Below are positions 1 through 12,449 of a stretch of DNA of 64,000 nt, piece by piece (position 1 is the stretch's first letter; each line of letters starts with the position of its first letter). A program made the position numbers and the translations under genes. The notes beneath the pieces were generated by a model. It was not told the DNA's origin. It was given only the letters and a program-made list of their open reading frames with translations, and ran no database searches. Source of the stretch: Letharia columbiana (lineage: Eukaryota; Ascomycota; Lecanoromycetes; Lecanorales; Parmeliaceae). The stretch covers positions 1 to 64,000 of the forward strand of contig NW_023501149.1 in the NCBI RefSeq assembly GCF_014066305.1, read 5' to 3'.

Positions 1-1744
1 TAATCGCTTATTATACGTTTTTAATCTATATATAAATATATATATATAAAGAGAGACGCGCTAAGATTTAATTAGAAAGGTATATCGAGTGTAAAGAATT
101 AATTCATAATAATTATTTATAAAAAATAGAGAAAGGCTATGTCCTAATAGTAAGAAGTATTAAAATATTAGAAAGAAATAAAGATAATATATTAATTAGT
201 GGTGTAAATCCCATATTATCTCCTATCGTAGTGAAATCTTTCGAATAATAAAATAGCTGTTAGAGTAAGATATCGAACGATTTTAATTCGTTTAAATATA
301 TATCGTTTTATATCTTTTCTATAGAGACTTAATTAACTATAATCGTCGTAGTAGATTCTTCTCTTATAACGTTATTATAATAATATATTATATTAATATA
401 GTAAGAATAATAGACTAAGTTATAGTAGTATTCTCCGCTTACTAAGTAATAATTTAACGTGAGATCTTAAAGAGCTAAGCCGTGTTTCTAACGATAATAG
501 TCTTATTGCCGCTTAGTTTCTTCGTAGTATTCTTCATAGTATTCTCCGTAGTATTCTCCGTATTTACCTATTATAGTTTCTTCTCTTATTTCTTAATATA
601 GTAGAGATAATAGACTAAGTTGCAGTAGTATTCTCCGCTTACTAAGTAATAATTTAATATAAAACCGTAAAGAGCATATAACGTAAGATCTTGGAGAGCT
701 GAGCCGTGTTCTTAATGCTAAGAACCTTGTTACCGCTTGATTTCTCCGTAGTATTCTCCGCATTCGCCTACTATATTGACTTCTCTTACACTAGTTAAGT
801 AAATTAATATAAGATTATAAAGAGTAAGCCTATTATATTACTACTACTAATAATTATCTTCGCAATATTCTTTATAATATTCTCCGTAGTATTCTTCGTA
901 TTTCTCTATTATAGATTCTTCTCTTATTTAACTAAGTGCGAGGGTATCGAGAGTAAATATATTTATATTAGTGAAATTGATAGAATTAATAGAATAATAA
1001 AAGAAGAATAATTATATAAATAGATGAAAGGATTATTATTCGATTCTAAACGCGTTTAATATAATTATAATATTTGAATATTAGTTTAATCTATTTATCG
1101 CTAGCTTAAGAGAAGTATATAGAGAAGGATATATTCGTTCGGGCTCTTTTTAAGAGTCTTTTAACGCGTTTATAAACAGTAATAGATAGCTATTAAGCTC
1201 GCTTACGGCCTCGATTACTAGTAGTAGTAAATTCGCTAAGAGATAGTTTTAGAACGTTAGTAGGGGCTTAAAGAGACGAATAGAAGAGATATACGTATCT
1301 GAAGTATTTAGTAATATATCGAGAACGAATATATTTATATTAATAAATTGATAGAATAGTAAAAGAAGAATAATTATATAAATAGATGAAAGAATTATTA
1401 TTCGATCTTTAATACGTCTAATATAACTATTATAACTATTATATTTAAATATTTATTTAATTCATTAATAGTAGATTAAACTTTATAACTTTTATATCGT
1501 TAGAAAGCGTAAATTAAGCGCTATAATTTTCGAAATTATAAAGTAATAATATTCGTAGAGAGCTAATTATTTCAAAGTGTAAAATTTTTATATATAAATT
1601 TTTAATAAGGGAGCTCGAGAGGGCTAGCGAGCTAATTTAGTCGGTTTAATTAAAGAGCGTAGTAATCTTAAATTAATAATTAGCTATATATATAAATTTA
1701 AGATTTTCAAGCTTAGCTCTATCTTATTCTTTTATATATATTAA
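1..1744 (+). mobile_element. M-family repeat, copy A (5' end outside window)
   Basis: Long noncoding repeat shared with the copies starting at 9241, 24369, 46517 and 53798. The window opens about 110 bases inside it, at the block containing TAATCGCTTA and the GACGCGCTAAG motif. It then runs through the CTCCGTAGTATTCTCCG-type internal repeats and the block around GAACGCGTTTAATATAA. It ends with the family tail ...TTATTCTTTTATATATATTAA followed by T; the usual terminal CTAA has become TTAA. It is heavily converted to TpA and has no reading frame of note. Confidence 0.8.
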
Positions 1745-3969
1745 TAAAAAGCGAGTTATATTATAAAAAAAGAATTTAAATCTTATAATTATCTTAGTTA
1801 AGTCGTTTAGATTAAAAGAGAGAATATATTTATCTTTAATTATTAAATTAATTAATTATTATAAATATAACTATAAAATATAATTATATATTAATTATTC
1901 TAATAGTTATAAAAAGCGTAAAAGAAATAAAATTAAATGATTAAATACTTATAAATTTTCCTCTTCTAAGTATTTATATTAATTTAGAATTTAATTATTA
2001 TTTAATTAAAAAAAAAGATGAGATATAGAAAATATATAAAAGTAGATTTAATAATTCTAGAATAAATTAATAATATTTATAATAATAATTAGAATTAAGA
2101 ATTAGATATACTCGAATAAGAGATAGCTTTATATTATCTATATAATAGAGATAGTAATAATTAAGATTAAAATATTAATCTAAATAATATAGCTTTTATA
2201 ATTATTTTTTTATTGTTTTTTATTAAATTAATTATATATTAGTAAAGATTTATAATTTTATCTTCTAAATATAATCGCGTTTAATATTTTAAGATTTTTA
2301 TAATAACTTAATACTTATTAATTAATATATTAATATTATTATATCTAAGCTATAATAAAGCTTATTATTAAATTCTATATCGCGCTTTTAAATAATTTAA
2401 AAAATAAAGTTTATTTAATTATTAACGCGTATAATAGAATTATTTTTAATATTTATATCTTATTTAATTTCGATATTATTTATATTCTTATAATCTAAAT
2501 TTTTATCTTTATTTATATATATAATAATTTATATAAAAAGTAAAACTCTAAACTTTCTCTAAATTACGCTTATATACTTTTTTTATATAATATTATTAAA
2601 ATATAAATCTACTAGAATAATAACTAGATTTAGAAGTTATTTATTATTTATCTATTATATTTTATTTAATCTACTTAAGAATTTATTTCTATTTTAATTA
2701 TAATATATTAATATATCTAACTTTATACTTATTATAAATTATAGTATAATTAATAATTAAAATATTAACTTTTTTTATTTTCTTAACTAGTTTCTTCTTA
2801 AATATAAATATATTTATTTACTATCGCGATCTCTTAATATTTTTATTTTTATTAAATTTATTTACGCTATATAATAAGATAAGATAAGACGAGATTTTAA
2901 ATTTTTAATATTATCTCGCTTTAAGATAAATTTTTAATAAAATAGAATAAGATTAAAATAAGATTTTTCTTTCGAGATAATAGAAGTATTTTATTATTTC
3001 GTTAAGTCTATTAATTAGATTAGAGTCTATATATTATTTTTATATAAATATCTAATTATATATTAAGTAATATTTTATTATATAAAACTTTTAATATAAT
3101 TTAATTAAGAAAAAAATCTATTATATAAAGAATTATAACTCGTAATATATATTTTTATATCGATAGAGAATTCTAATTTCTTTCTAAATTATTATTATTT
3201 AAAGATAATTATAATAGCGAAAAATACTTATATTCTTATCTTTAATCTAGAATTAGAATTATATAACTAACTTATTAAGATTTTAAATTTAGATAATTTA
3301 TACTTTTATAAAAATACTTAAATTACTTAAATATATTAATAATATTTTTATATATTAATTTAATATTAATAATAATCTTAATAATTTAATCTTTAAGTAT
3401 TTAATCTAGTAATAATCTATTTAAAAGTATTATTTAGCGAAGTAAATTAAAATACCTTCAAGTTAATAATATAAACGCGTTTTAAAGTTTAAGAGTATAT
3501 TATTTAAGAGAAATAAGAATATTAAAGAAGAAATCGATTAATATCGATATTAGATATATATTCTATTATCTTAATTAATTTTATTTATTTATAAGATAAT
3601 TATTAAGTATAGCGAGTATTTTCTAATTTAAGATAATACTCTTAATTATAATATATAATAATAAAAAAAACTTCTTAAAATCTTATATCTTATAATTTTT
3701 TTATAGATAATAAACTTCTCTAATTTAAATTAAATTAAGCTATATTAATATTATTTAAAGCGTAAAGTCTTAAAGAGACTATATATATCTAAAATTAAAA
3801 AGAATATAATTAAGATTTAAGATAATAAGTAATAGAATTTAGATATAAAAAGAGTAAATTAATAATATAAGAAGTTATATAATTAAATAAAACGCGTAAA
3901 GAATTAATAAGATAATAATAAATTCTATAATTAGTAGATATACTCTACTATCTTCTCGATATCTTCTTC
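1745..3969. other. AT-rich degenerate DNA, mostly unassigned
   Basis: Very AT-rich, saturated with TAA/TAG, no ORF and no clear domain. Around 2865-3012 it matches, in reverse orientation, the end of the TIR element at 58006-58508 (start CGCTATATAATAAG, then a shared block with AAGATTAAAATAAGATTTTT). I could not find the second end of that copy. The rest is presumably RIPped transposon sequence, but I cannot name it. Confidence 0.6.
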
Positions 3970-4840
3970 TTAATATATATAATAGAATAAGATAGAGCTA
4001 AGTTATAAAATCTTAAATTTATATATATAATTAATTATATATTCGAGTTCGCTATTTTATCGTCTAACGCCTTAAAGATAAAATGTCTTAATAGAATATT
4101 AAAATATTATACTTTCGTAGTCTAATAACTTTCTAATAACAACCTTTATAGTAAAACCTTTACTTGCGAAGTTTAAGATCTACTTAAGTAAAATATATAC
4201 GAAACTATAAACCTTTCTATAGGGGCCCTCGTTATTGAGTTATAGTGAGTTACAAGACGAGATCTTTTAATATTCGATCGAAACCTCTAAATTTTACTCT
4301 CTATTAGACGATAAGATACTTTTTAATTAGATCGACTAATTTATCGCGAGTAAATAAATTAATATTCGTAATTATTAAAAAAATAGATATACGTTATTAA
4401 TATATAGAATAACTTTTTTACTTTCTATTAACTTTTTAAGATTTTTCTTTTAAATTATAGAACGAAATATGAACTTTTAAAGAAAAAAAGAATTTCTAAA
4501 TTTAGTCTTATAATTATTAAAGCGTAAGAAATTTAAATATTGTTTATTAAAGTTCGCTCGATAGCCGAATAGCTCTAATTAAAAAATAGATATATATTAT
4601 TTAATTTTAGAATAACTTTTTTATTTTCTATTATAATTTTAAGATTTTTTTTTAAATTATAAAATAAAATATAAGCTTTTAGATAAAAAAAGAATTCTTA
4701 AATTTAATCTTATAATTATTAAAGCGTAAGAAATTTAAATATCGCTTATTAAAGTTTACTTATTAAAGAATACTTATCTATTTACTCGATAGCTTTAATT
4801 AAAAAAAAAATTATAAATTTAGTTTATAGACCTTTACTCG
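3970..4840 (-). mobile_element. S-type (short) member of the M/S family, copy S1
   Basis: Begins with the reverse complement of the family tail (TTAATATATATAATAGAATA) and ends with the reverse complement of the family head (CCTTTACTCG, then host T). The interior resembles the S copy at 30899-31535: two diverged tandem copies of a ~230-bp block (around 4400-4800) containing AAAGCGTAAGAAATTTAAATA. It is interrupted by the small TIR element at 4055-4316. The base before the tail is C here, not the A seen at other copies. Confidence 0.65.
4055..4316. mobile_element. 262-bp MITE-like element with TA target duplication
   Basis: Sequence absent from the related S copy at 30899-31535 starts and stops at inverted ends: left TTTTATCGTCTAA, right TTAGACGATAAGA. 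It is flanked by TA on both sides (4053-4054 and 4317-4318). Size, short TIRs and TA duplication fit a non-autonomous Tc1/mariner-type MITE. No coding capacity. Confidence 0.55.
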
Positions 4841-5335
4841 TTATAAATAAAAGAGTAAGCTATTTTATTAGATTTATTCTCTATAAATTGAAATGTATTT
4901 TAATACGATTTTAAGAAGATATAGATAGTTTAGTTAATAACTTCTTTCGTCGCTACGCGAGTAATAGAAAAGTCTAAACACTAATTAAATGAAGATTACG
5001 ATCTTTTCTCATCAGAATCCTATACGTAAATACCATATTTCTCCATTAATAGCCTGTCCTTCGTCCATCATCGTCTAGAACAGTCTACGATCCTTTCAGG
5101 CATACTAATTACACACTCATTCATGAACTAAGAGAGGGAAATTTAGGTGTGCAATTGTATGTGGAACGGCCCTTGATCGCCTAGCTTAATTCAGGTTAGT
5201 GTTCAGGCTTTTCTGTCACCCGCGTAGCCGCTAAATCTTACTAAGCGAAGTAGCTTACTTCTGAAACGCACGAGTATCTTAAGTCTCTATTAGTGTAAAT
5301 CTTCCTTTTACTCGCAGTAACTCGCAGTCTTCATC
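4841..5335. other. Transition from AT-rich DNA to gene island; upstream region of gene 1
   Basis: RIP-like composition stops at about 4980-5000, after which all four bases are used normally. The stretch 5000-5335 is the presumed promoter and 5' leader of the gene at 5405. I see no convincing core promoter motif. A short direct repeat ACTCGCAGT occurs at about 5310-5330. Confidence 0.5.
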
Positions 5336-5368
5336 TTCAAAGCTTTGGTAAAAATACCATGCTTTGAA
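5336..5368 (+). promoter_or_regulatory. Inverted repeat (possible hairpin) just upstream of gene 1
   Basis: TTCAAAGC..TGGTA-AAAA-TACCA.GCTTTGAA forms a nearly perfect inverted repeat ending 36 bases before the chosen ATG. It could be a 5'-leader hairpin or a palindromic protein-binding site. The function is inference. Confidence 0.4.
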
Positions 5369-5404
5369 CAACAATATACCCTCACTCACAGACAACTTTC
5401 AAAA

Positions 5405-7057
5405 ATGGTCTGGCAATGGGTCAAGAACTGGTGCACATGGCTTTTTTTCCAGAAACCCATCAGAGTTGGCAAAAAGAGGGGATGGGAAATTGAGTATCAC
5501 CACATGCTGATCCTCTACCGACATCTCTTCATCCTATTTTCCATACTTTGGGGGGTCCCTCTTCTGCTTACTATAACCTGGTCTGGCCTTGTTCAAGGCT
5601 GCTCGTATCCCGCCACAAGGCATCACTTGGGGCACTTTTGTATTGAGCCTTTTGAGAAGATTCAATCCGAGGTGCCGTGGTACCTTGACTTATGGAACAC
5701 TTCAAGAGATACTCATAATCTTTCCGAGATATCTATATCTCCTAGAATTGAAAGTATCATGACGAGTCCGTTACAAATCCGGGACACAGAGGTTGCTTTG
5801 CGCCAACAAATGTTGAAGTTGAGAGAATCAGACTCCAGCATCGTGCCAGATGAAGCCTTACAGGATCTTGGTAAGTCATACTATATGCCTCCTATTCCAT
5901 TGCCAACCCACTACATAGTAGTTTGGATACTAATCATTCTCTGTATACCAGAACGATTGATCCCACTCGTCTCCGATCTCCATACACAACTTGATAACTT
6001 TTCTAGCACCTTTTGCATGGAACGAGATATCATGAGTCACGCATTTCGTGGCTGGGTTGACACATATTCGAAGATTGTCGCCGACTCTGATTTCGTGGAA
6101 TTTTCCCTAGTATCACTGTTCCTCTTCCCCCAAAATCATGGCCTAAGATTTTTCAACCATTTCTTTCTGGTTCCCTTTCTACCCAAGCCAAGAATCTACA
6201 ATGTGCAAGTCAAGGCCGAGATCCAGTTTCAGAGAGAAAGATTCCTCGCCGACACCAAGGAAGCTCTTGGAAATATTGACGGCAGTCTCCTTTCGATTCA
6301 GAGTTCCGGGAATTCTTCAAACCTTACGGAACTACTTGGCGCAGCAACTAGGGGGATGATGGCATATCAGCAGAATCTCGATCAAAATATGAACGCCTTG
6401 AAGGATAAAGTTCTATTCGGGGGCCTTATACGTACTATCTTCGGCGAGTCTCAAGAGATCAAGAAACTGAAACAGTATCACGCGCTTGTTAGTCATATAC
6501 TCGTTCGTCTCGGTTCAATAAATGCAACCGTGGCAAGATGCGAAGTCGACTCCAGGTCATTGAAAGTAGGACTATCCCAGCTTCGCAGGAGTTTTGAGTA
6601 TAGCCCTAATTTCGAGTTTTCACCTGCCGGTCTCATATCAATTCCGCCCTCATTGTCGGCACAATTGAAGTCGCCTCCCTTTACTTTGCTTAAGCAGAGC
6701 AGCGGTTTCGATAATGAAAGCGGCAGCAAGGAGACTAAGCCTTTTCCGTCTTACGATAAGTGGGAGTACGATCTTGACAAGGTCATCAGTACCAATGTCT
6801 TGACTCGAAGGACTGCGATAGCCGATTGGTGTCAAGATGGCGGAAATTACGTTATGCGTTCAGGCTTCTTGTATACGGTCTGCAATATATGGTCTCAGGC
6901 AAAATTGATGTCCACACTTGATGATGATCTTCTGAGTGGTGTACAGAGAAGTTGGATCATGGAACGGGAGAAGGCGATACATCGATACGAAAAGACGATT
7001 GGGCTTGATTTTGCAAACATTATCCATGATGTACTACATGTGTATGATAGCACTTAG
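5405..7057 (+). CDS. Predicted membrane-anchored helical/coiled-coil protein, unrecognised fungal gene
   Basis: I do not recognise the family. The open frame continues upstream to a TTG at 5345, but the first ATG is at 5405, in the good fungal context CAAAAATGG; it ends at TAG 7055-7057. Two stretches look like introns retained in frame: 5871-5951 (GTAAGT...TACTAAT...CAG, 81 nt) and probably 6110-6187 (78 nt, pyrimidine-rich 3' end). Splicing gives about 497 residues. The N-terminus is Trp-rich and basic, followed by one hydrophobic segment at about residues 41-60 (HLFILFSILWGVPLLLTITW), a likely membrane anchor. The middle, about 160-350, is rich in charged heptad-like helices (for example FQRERFLADTKEALGNIDG and SQEIKKLKQYHALV). 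A conserved-looking C-terminal block at about 393-497 has no motif I know. Normal base use, unlike its flanks, indicates a living gene or recent relic. The second intron's 5' site is uncertain (GTGGAA at 6095 would also keep frame). Confidence 0.72.
   Translation: MVWQWVKNWCTWLFFQKPIRVGKKRGWEIEYHHMLILYRHLFILFSILWGVPLLLTITWSGLVQGCSYPATRHHLGHFCIEPFEKIQSEVPWYLDLWNTSRDTHNLSEISISPRIESIMTSPLQIRDTEVALRQQMLKLRESDSSIVPDEALQDLGKSYYMPPIPLPTHYIVVWILIILCIPERLIPLVSDLHTQLDNFSSTFCMERDIMSHAFRGWVDTYSKIVADSDFVEFSLVSLFLFPQNHGLRFFNHFFLVPFLPKPRIYNVQVKAEIQFQRERFLADTKEALGNIDGSLLSIQSSGNSSNLTELLGAATRGMMAYQQNLDQNMNALKDKVLFGGLIRTIFGESQEIKKLKQYHALVSHILVRLGSINATVARCEVDSRSLKVGLSQLRRSFEYSPNFEFSPAGLISIPPSLSAQLKSPPFTLLKQSSGFDNESGSKETKPFPSYDKWEYDLDKVISTNVLTRRTAIADWCQDGGNYVMRSGFLYTVCNIWSQAKLMSTLDDDLLSGVQRSWIMEREKAIHRYEKTIGLDFANIIHDVLHVYDST
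5871..5951 (+). other. Intron 1 of gene 1
   Basis: 5' site GTAAGT, branch-site-like TACTAAT at about 5928-5934, 3' site ACCAG. The length of 81 is a multiple of 3 with no stop, so the unspliced frame stays open. Removal joins GAT CTT G to AA CGA, giving a plausible helix (QDLERLIPLVSDL). Confidence 0.8.
6110..6187 (+). other. Probable intron 2 of gene 1
   Basis: 5' GTATCA, a CCTAAG branch-like site at about 6142-6147, then a long pyrimidine tract and CCCAAG. The 78 nt are in frame. The retained translation is an out-of-character hydrophobic run (LFLFPQNHGLRFFNHFFLV), typical of a translated polypyrimidine tract. The alternative 5' site at 6095 (GTGGAA) is weaker. Confidence 0.6.
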
Positions 7058-7530
7058 CGTGGTAGACCAGTACCAAATGTCTTGATACTCCAACTTTAAT
7101 TAGTTCATCAAATTCATAAGACATGCCTGGGAAAAACTTGGAAGATTTCACACGGGCTGCATCTCCATCCACAACATTTGATACGTACCAAAACCGTGTG
7201 GCAATCAGGCGCTGCCCGCGGACATGCCGCCCAAGTCAACAAATCGTCTCATCAGCCATGGCGAGCATGGCTTACTGAGAGCCCTACGATCCGGAAACCG
7301 CTTACAGCGCTAATTTGTGTGGCCATTGAGCGCGCGGGCTGGGGTTGTCCCCGCCAGCCATGGCATGAGCAATTGCCAGCGATCAAGGCCTCGGAGTGGA
7401 AGGGAAAAGGGATCTTTTCAATGACGGTTTGACCCTGAATAGTCTCGATGAACCGGTCACCTTCGGGCAAATTACCAAATCGTACCCCGAAAGTCGAATC
7501 CTTACCAAATCATACCCCTACATCAAATCA
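7058..7530. other. 3' flank of gene 1; normal composition, no gene
   Basis: GC-normal DNA that includes the 3' UTR of gene 1. Two open stretches (7178-7432 + and 7252-7470 -) overlap antisense, start only at TTG and have no usable ATG. Direct repeats of TTACCAAATCGTACCCC type lie at about 7470-7520. RIP-type composition resumes at about 7520. Confidence 0.6.
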
Positions 7531-8223
7531 AATTCAAATATAGAATATAAATTATATATTTCGATAATTTTTATTATTTAAGATATAATTTAATAATTTT
7601 TTAAAGTAATCTTAAATTATAAAGAAGATAATCCGCGATCTAACTTATTTAATTATAGAAATAAGAGAGTTTCTTAAATTATATTTAATAAGAATTTTAT
7701 TAATTTAAAAATATCAGATAAAAGTCGAGTAGATAAAATTTCGAGCTTAAGGGTATTCGTATTTTACGCTATAGATATCTCTATTCGAGTCTCGTAGGCC
7801 TCGTAAGATCTCGTAGAGTCTTCGAAGAAATAATTTCTACTACGCTACGTAACGAAGCGAGATAAACTTCGAGAGTTAAATCTCGCCTTAAACTACGTCT
7901 TAAACCTCGCCTTAAATCTCGTCTTAAATCTCGTCTTATTACGTAGCGTAAATAATATTATTATTAATAATTAAGTTAATAACTACTATTAAACGCTTAA
8001 TAAGTCGATCTCTATTATTAATATTATTAAATTCTATCGAAATATAATCCTTACGTATCTTAGCTATCGTATTTCTTAGTTATTTAATTTTATACTATAT
8101 TTAGAATCTAGTCTCGAAGAGATTTTAAAGAATTAATTCGTTCGTTCTATATAATATATTATATATCTAATATTCTAATAGATTATAAGTTCGATTCTAA
8201 CGCTACTATTATATCTCGCTATT
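7531..8223. other. AT-rich degenerate DNA
   Basis: No ORF. Apart from the small inverted-repeat element at 7843-7948, nothing could be assigned. The segment 8040-8220 keeps some C/G and may be retroelement leader or LTR sequence, but no partner copy was found. Confidence 0.5.
7843..7948. mobile_element. 106-bp miniature derivative of the CGCTACGTAA TIR family
   Basis: Ends CGCTACGTAACGAAGCGAGA and, inverted, TTACGTAGCG, with TA on both sides. The interior is four short CTTAAA(C/T)CTCG-type repeats. The same termini bound the larger elements at 58006-58508 and 61501-61994, so this is probably a deletion derivative. Confidence 0.5.
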
Positions 8224-8792
8224 ATAAATATATATAATAGAATAAAATAAAGCTAAGCTTAGAAATCTTAAATTTATATATATAGCTAATTATAAATTCG
8301 AGTTCGCTACGCTCTTTAATTAAACTCGCTAAATTAACCTAATAATTCTCTTATATCTTATTATTAAAATTTTATATATAGAACTTTTATACTTTAAAGT
8401 ACTTAGCTTACGATATATATAGTTACTTTATAATTTCGTAAATTATAAAGCTTAGTTTACGCTTTCTAACGATAAAATTTTTTATAAAATTTACTTTACT
8501 ATTAATAAATTAAATAGATATTTAAATATAATAGTTTTATTAAACGCATTCGGGATTAAATAATAATTTTTTTCTTTATTTATATTTTTTTTTTCTTCTA
8601 TTACTATTAATTTACTAATATAAATATAATTATTCTTAATATCTCTCGCGAAAATATTATTAAACGCTTTAGATATATATATTTCTTTTACTCGCCTCTT
8701 AGAGCCTCTATTAATACCTTTAAACTATTTTTTAATAAATTTATTATTATTAATAATTAAGGCTATAAGCGAGCTTAATAGCTATTTTATAA
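8224..8792 (-). mobile_element. M-family repeat, truncated minus-strand copy
   Basis: Starts with the reversed tail (TATATATAATAGAATAAAAT) and follows the tail-proximal half of the M element as in 19202-21139. This includes the AATTTCGTAAATTATAAAG and GCATTCGGGATTAA blocks and the block ending GCGAGCTTAATAGCTATTTTA. Similarity then stops, so the head half is missing. Confidence 0.65.
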
Positions 8793-9240
8793 GTCGATAA
8801 ATAATTTTTTATTTAATATTATATAGTAAGTTATATTAAGATTTATTACCTAGCTACTATCTTCGAAAAAATCTACTATTATAAAGAAATTCTTTATTAA
8901 TAATATATTATTTATAGACTCTAACTTTTTTCTAATTATCTATAAATCGTTCTTTTAATTATATATATCGCTATTTAATTTATATATTATAGCTATAGTA
9001 TAGTCTATATATAGTTATTTATTATTATTAAATATCTTTAAATTCTTTAATTTATTCTTTAATGCACGATTTCGTCTATCTAAATCCTTCGCTTTATAAT
9101 TCTTACTCTTTTTATTCTTCTTATTTAGATACTTCTTTTATAACATCTAATTTTCTTATAACTATAATATTTTATTTTATTTATATTTCTAAAAGATATT
9201 TTATTTAATTTAATTAATATTTTCGTTTATTATATATAAA
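8793..9240. other. AT-rich DNA, unassigned
   Basis: About 450 bases of degenerate sequence between a truncated M copy and the next full one. No ORF, TIR or LTR recognised. Confidence 0.45.
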
Positions 9241-11409
9241 CAAGTAAAGGCCTATAAATTAAATTTATAAAGTTGAATTTTTTTAAGTTAAATCGAATTT
9301 TAGCTCTAGTCCTAAGTTAAATCGAACTCTAATCGCTTACTATACGTTTTTAATCTATATATAGATATATATATACGAAGAGAGGCGCGCTAAGGCCTAA
9401 TTAGGAAGGTGTATTAAGTGTAAAGAATTAATTTATAATAATTACCTATAAAAAATAGAGAAAGATCACGTTCTTATAATAAGAAGTATCGAAATATCGG
9501 AAAGAAATAGAGATAACATATTAATTAGTAGTGTGAATTTCATATTATCTTCTATCGTAGTAAAATCTTTCGAATAATGAAATAGCTGTAAATATCGAAC
9601 GATTTTAATTCGTTTAAATATATATTATTCGATATTTCTTTATAGAGATCTAATTAACTATAATAGTAGATCTTTCTCTTATAACGTTATTATAGTAATA
9701 TATTATATTAATATAATAGAGATAATAAATTAAATTATAATAGTATTCTTCGCTTACTAAGTAATAATTTAATATGAAATCGTAGAGAGTATATAATATA
9801 GGATTTTAGAGAGTTAAGCCGTATTCTTAACGATAGTAGTCTTATTATCGCTTAATTTCTCCGTAGTATTCTCTATATTTATTTATTATAGTTTCTTCTC
9901 TTACTTTTTCTTTTATAGAGTATTAGATTAAGTAATTAGCTAAGTAACTAACTAAGTAAATAATTAATATAACGTGGAATCTTAAAGAGCTAAGCCGTGT
10001 TCTTAATAATAATAGTCTTATTATCGCTTAATTTCTCCGTAATATTCTTCGCATTTATCTATTATAGTTTCTTCTCTTATTTCTTAATATAGTAGAGATA
10101 ATAGACTAAGTTATCGTAATATTCTTCGCTTATTAAATAATAATTTAATATAGAATAACTAAGTTATAGTGGTATTTTTCGCTTACTAAGTAATAATTTA
10201 ATATAGAATTATAAAGAGTATATAACGTGGGATCTTAGAGAGCTAAGCCGTGTTCTTAACGATAATAATCTTATTACCGCTTAGTTTCTCCGCAGTATTC
10301 TCCGTATTTATCTATTATAGTTTCTTCTCTTACTTCTTAATATAATAGAGATAATAAACTAAGTTATAATAGTATTCTTCGCTTACTAAGTAATAATTTA
10401 ATATAAAATCGTAAAGAGTATATAACGTAGAATCTTAAAGAGCTAAGTCTATTTTTAATATTAAAAATTTTATTATTACTTAATTTCTTCGTAGTATTCT
10501 TCGTATTCGCTTATTATAATAACTTCTCTTATACTAACTAAGTAAATTAATATAAGATCGTAGAAAGTAAGCCTATTATATTACTACTACTAATAACTAT
10601 CTTTATAATATTCTTTATAGTATTCTTCGTATTAGCCTATTATAGATTCTTCTCTTATTTAATTAAGTACGAGGATATCGAGAATAAATATATTTATATT
10701 AATAGAATTACTAGAATAGTAGAAAAGAAGAATAATTATATAAATAGATAAAAGAATTATTATTCGATCTCGAACGCGTTTAATATAATTATAATATTTA
10801 AATATTAGTTTAATCTATCTATCGCTAACTTAAAAGAAGTATATAGAGAAGGATATATTCGTTCGAGCTTTTTTTAAGAGCTTTTTAACGCGTTTAAAAG
10901 TAATAGTAAATAGTTATTAAGCTCGCTTACGGCCTTAATTACTAATAGTAATAAATTTATTAAGAGATAATTTAAGAGCGTTAATAGAAGCTTTATAAGA
11001 TATATAAAAGAAATATATATATCTAAATCGAACGCGTTTAATGTGATTATAATATTTAAATATTAGTTTAACTTATCTATCGCTAACTTAAGAGAAGTAT
11101 ATAAAGAAGAATATATTCGTTTAGGCTTTTTTTAAGAGTCTTTTAATACGTTTATAAATAGTAGTAGATAGTTATTAGACTCGCTTATAACCTCGATTAC
11201 TAGTAGTAATAAATTCGCTAAGAAGTAACTTAAGAACGTTATTAAGAGACTTTAATTAGACGAGAGATATCGAAGATAATTATATTTATATTAGTAAAAT
11301 TAATAGAATTAATAAAATTAATAAAATTAATAGAATAGTAAAAGAATAATAATTATATAAATAGATAAAAGGATTATTATTCGATCTTAAATACGTCTAA
11401 TATAACTAC

Positions 11410-11573
11410 TATTACGAGCGTATTCTTAATATATCCCTCAGCCCTATAGCTAGCGAGTCTTAGCGGAGATATCTTCTATTATATTATATCTCCTTCTCAT
11501 CTATATAATTCGATATCTTAATTATCTTATTAAATATACCTATATTAATATTATATCTATATCGATCTTAATA
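11410..11573 (+). repeat. 5' LTR of gypsy element
   Basis: Starts TATTACGAGCGTATTC and ends ...TTAATA. The conventional TG...CA ends appear as TA...TA, as RIP would make them. Aligns end to end with 18052-18215, same length. Confidence 0.85.
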
Positions 11574-12449
11574 CTATAACTAAGATTAATTTACTTATTT
11601 CATTTATATTAATAAATGAATTTAAAGAAACGCGCTAGTAAGAGCTTTAATAAGAAATTAAGTTAAGCTATTATATCTTTAAATAAGCCTATTAGATAGA
11701 TAATTCGATTTTAAAGCGAATCGAACTTAATAAATAGTAGTTAAGAGATAAATAAGGTATTAAATCATTTATATAACTAGCGAATCGAAAGAAATAGTTA
11801 ATATTAACAAAATACTATTTAAATATTATTTATAAGCTTTCTTATATATAACTTCTCTATAAGATAAGAAATTCTTTAGGCGGAGTAAGTGTACTTAAAA
11901 AGGTATTATTTAAAGCATTTATAGTCTTCTTAATATCTTAAATAGTTAAGAAATAAGTATGTTAAACCCCCGCAAAGAAATACTTCTTAAGCTTTATAGT
12001 AAAAAAATTTTATTCTTAATATCGAATAATTTCGACGCGTCTTAAAGAAACTTTACTATTCTCTAGTACATCTAATATCCCTAACACCCATTCTTTCGAA
12101 TTATTTAAACTTCTCTCCACTTTATTTTAAGTCTTCTTTTCTATAATAAAGTCTAATATCGAAAGAATAGATTAAATTAAGACTCTACTTAAGTAAATTA
12201 AGTTTTAATAAATATTAATTCTATTAGATAATATAGTCGATAACGTAGACTTAATAGAAATATTTTAAGATATCGTTAATAGTTTATAACTATAATATTA
12301 AGTCAAGTATTAACCTAACGAATTTATAATTATATTAAATAAAATTCGTTAGAAGTAAGATGATTTTCGAGAGATTATTACTCGATATCACGTCGTTATA
12401 ATAAAAAAGAATCTAGTTATAAATGATTTATTTTAGATTTATAAAATAA

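Noticed and set aside
7178..7470. Overlapping open frames on both strands downstream of gene 1 (84 and 72 codons)
   Set aside because: Both start only at TTG, lack a usable ATG, overlap antisense, and show no motif; treated as intergenic.
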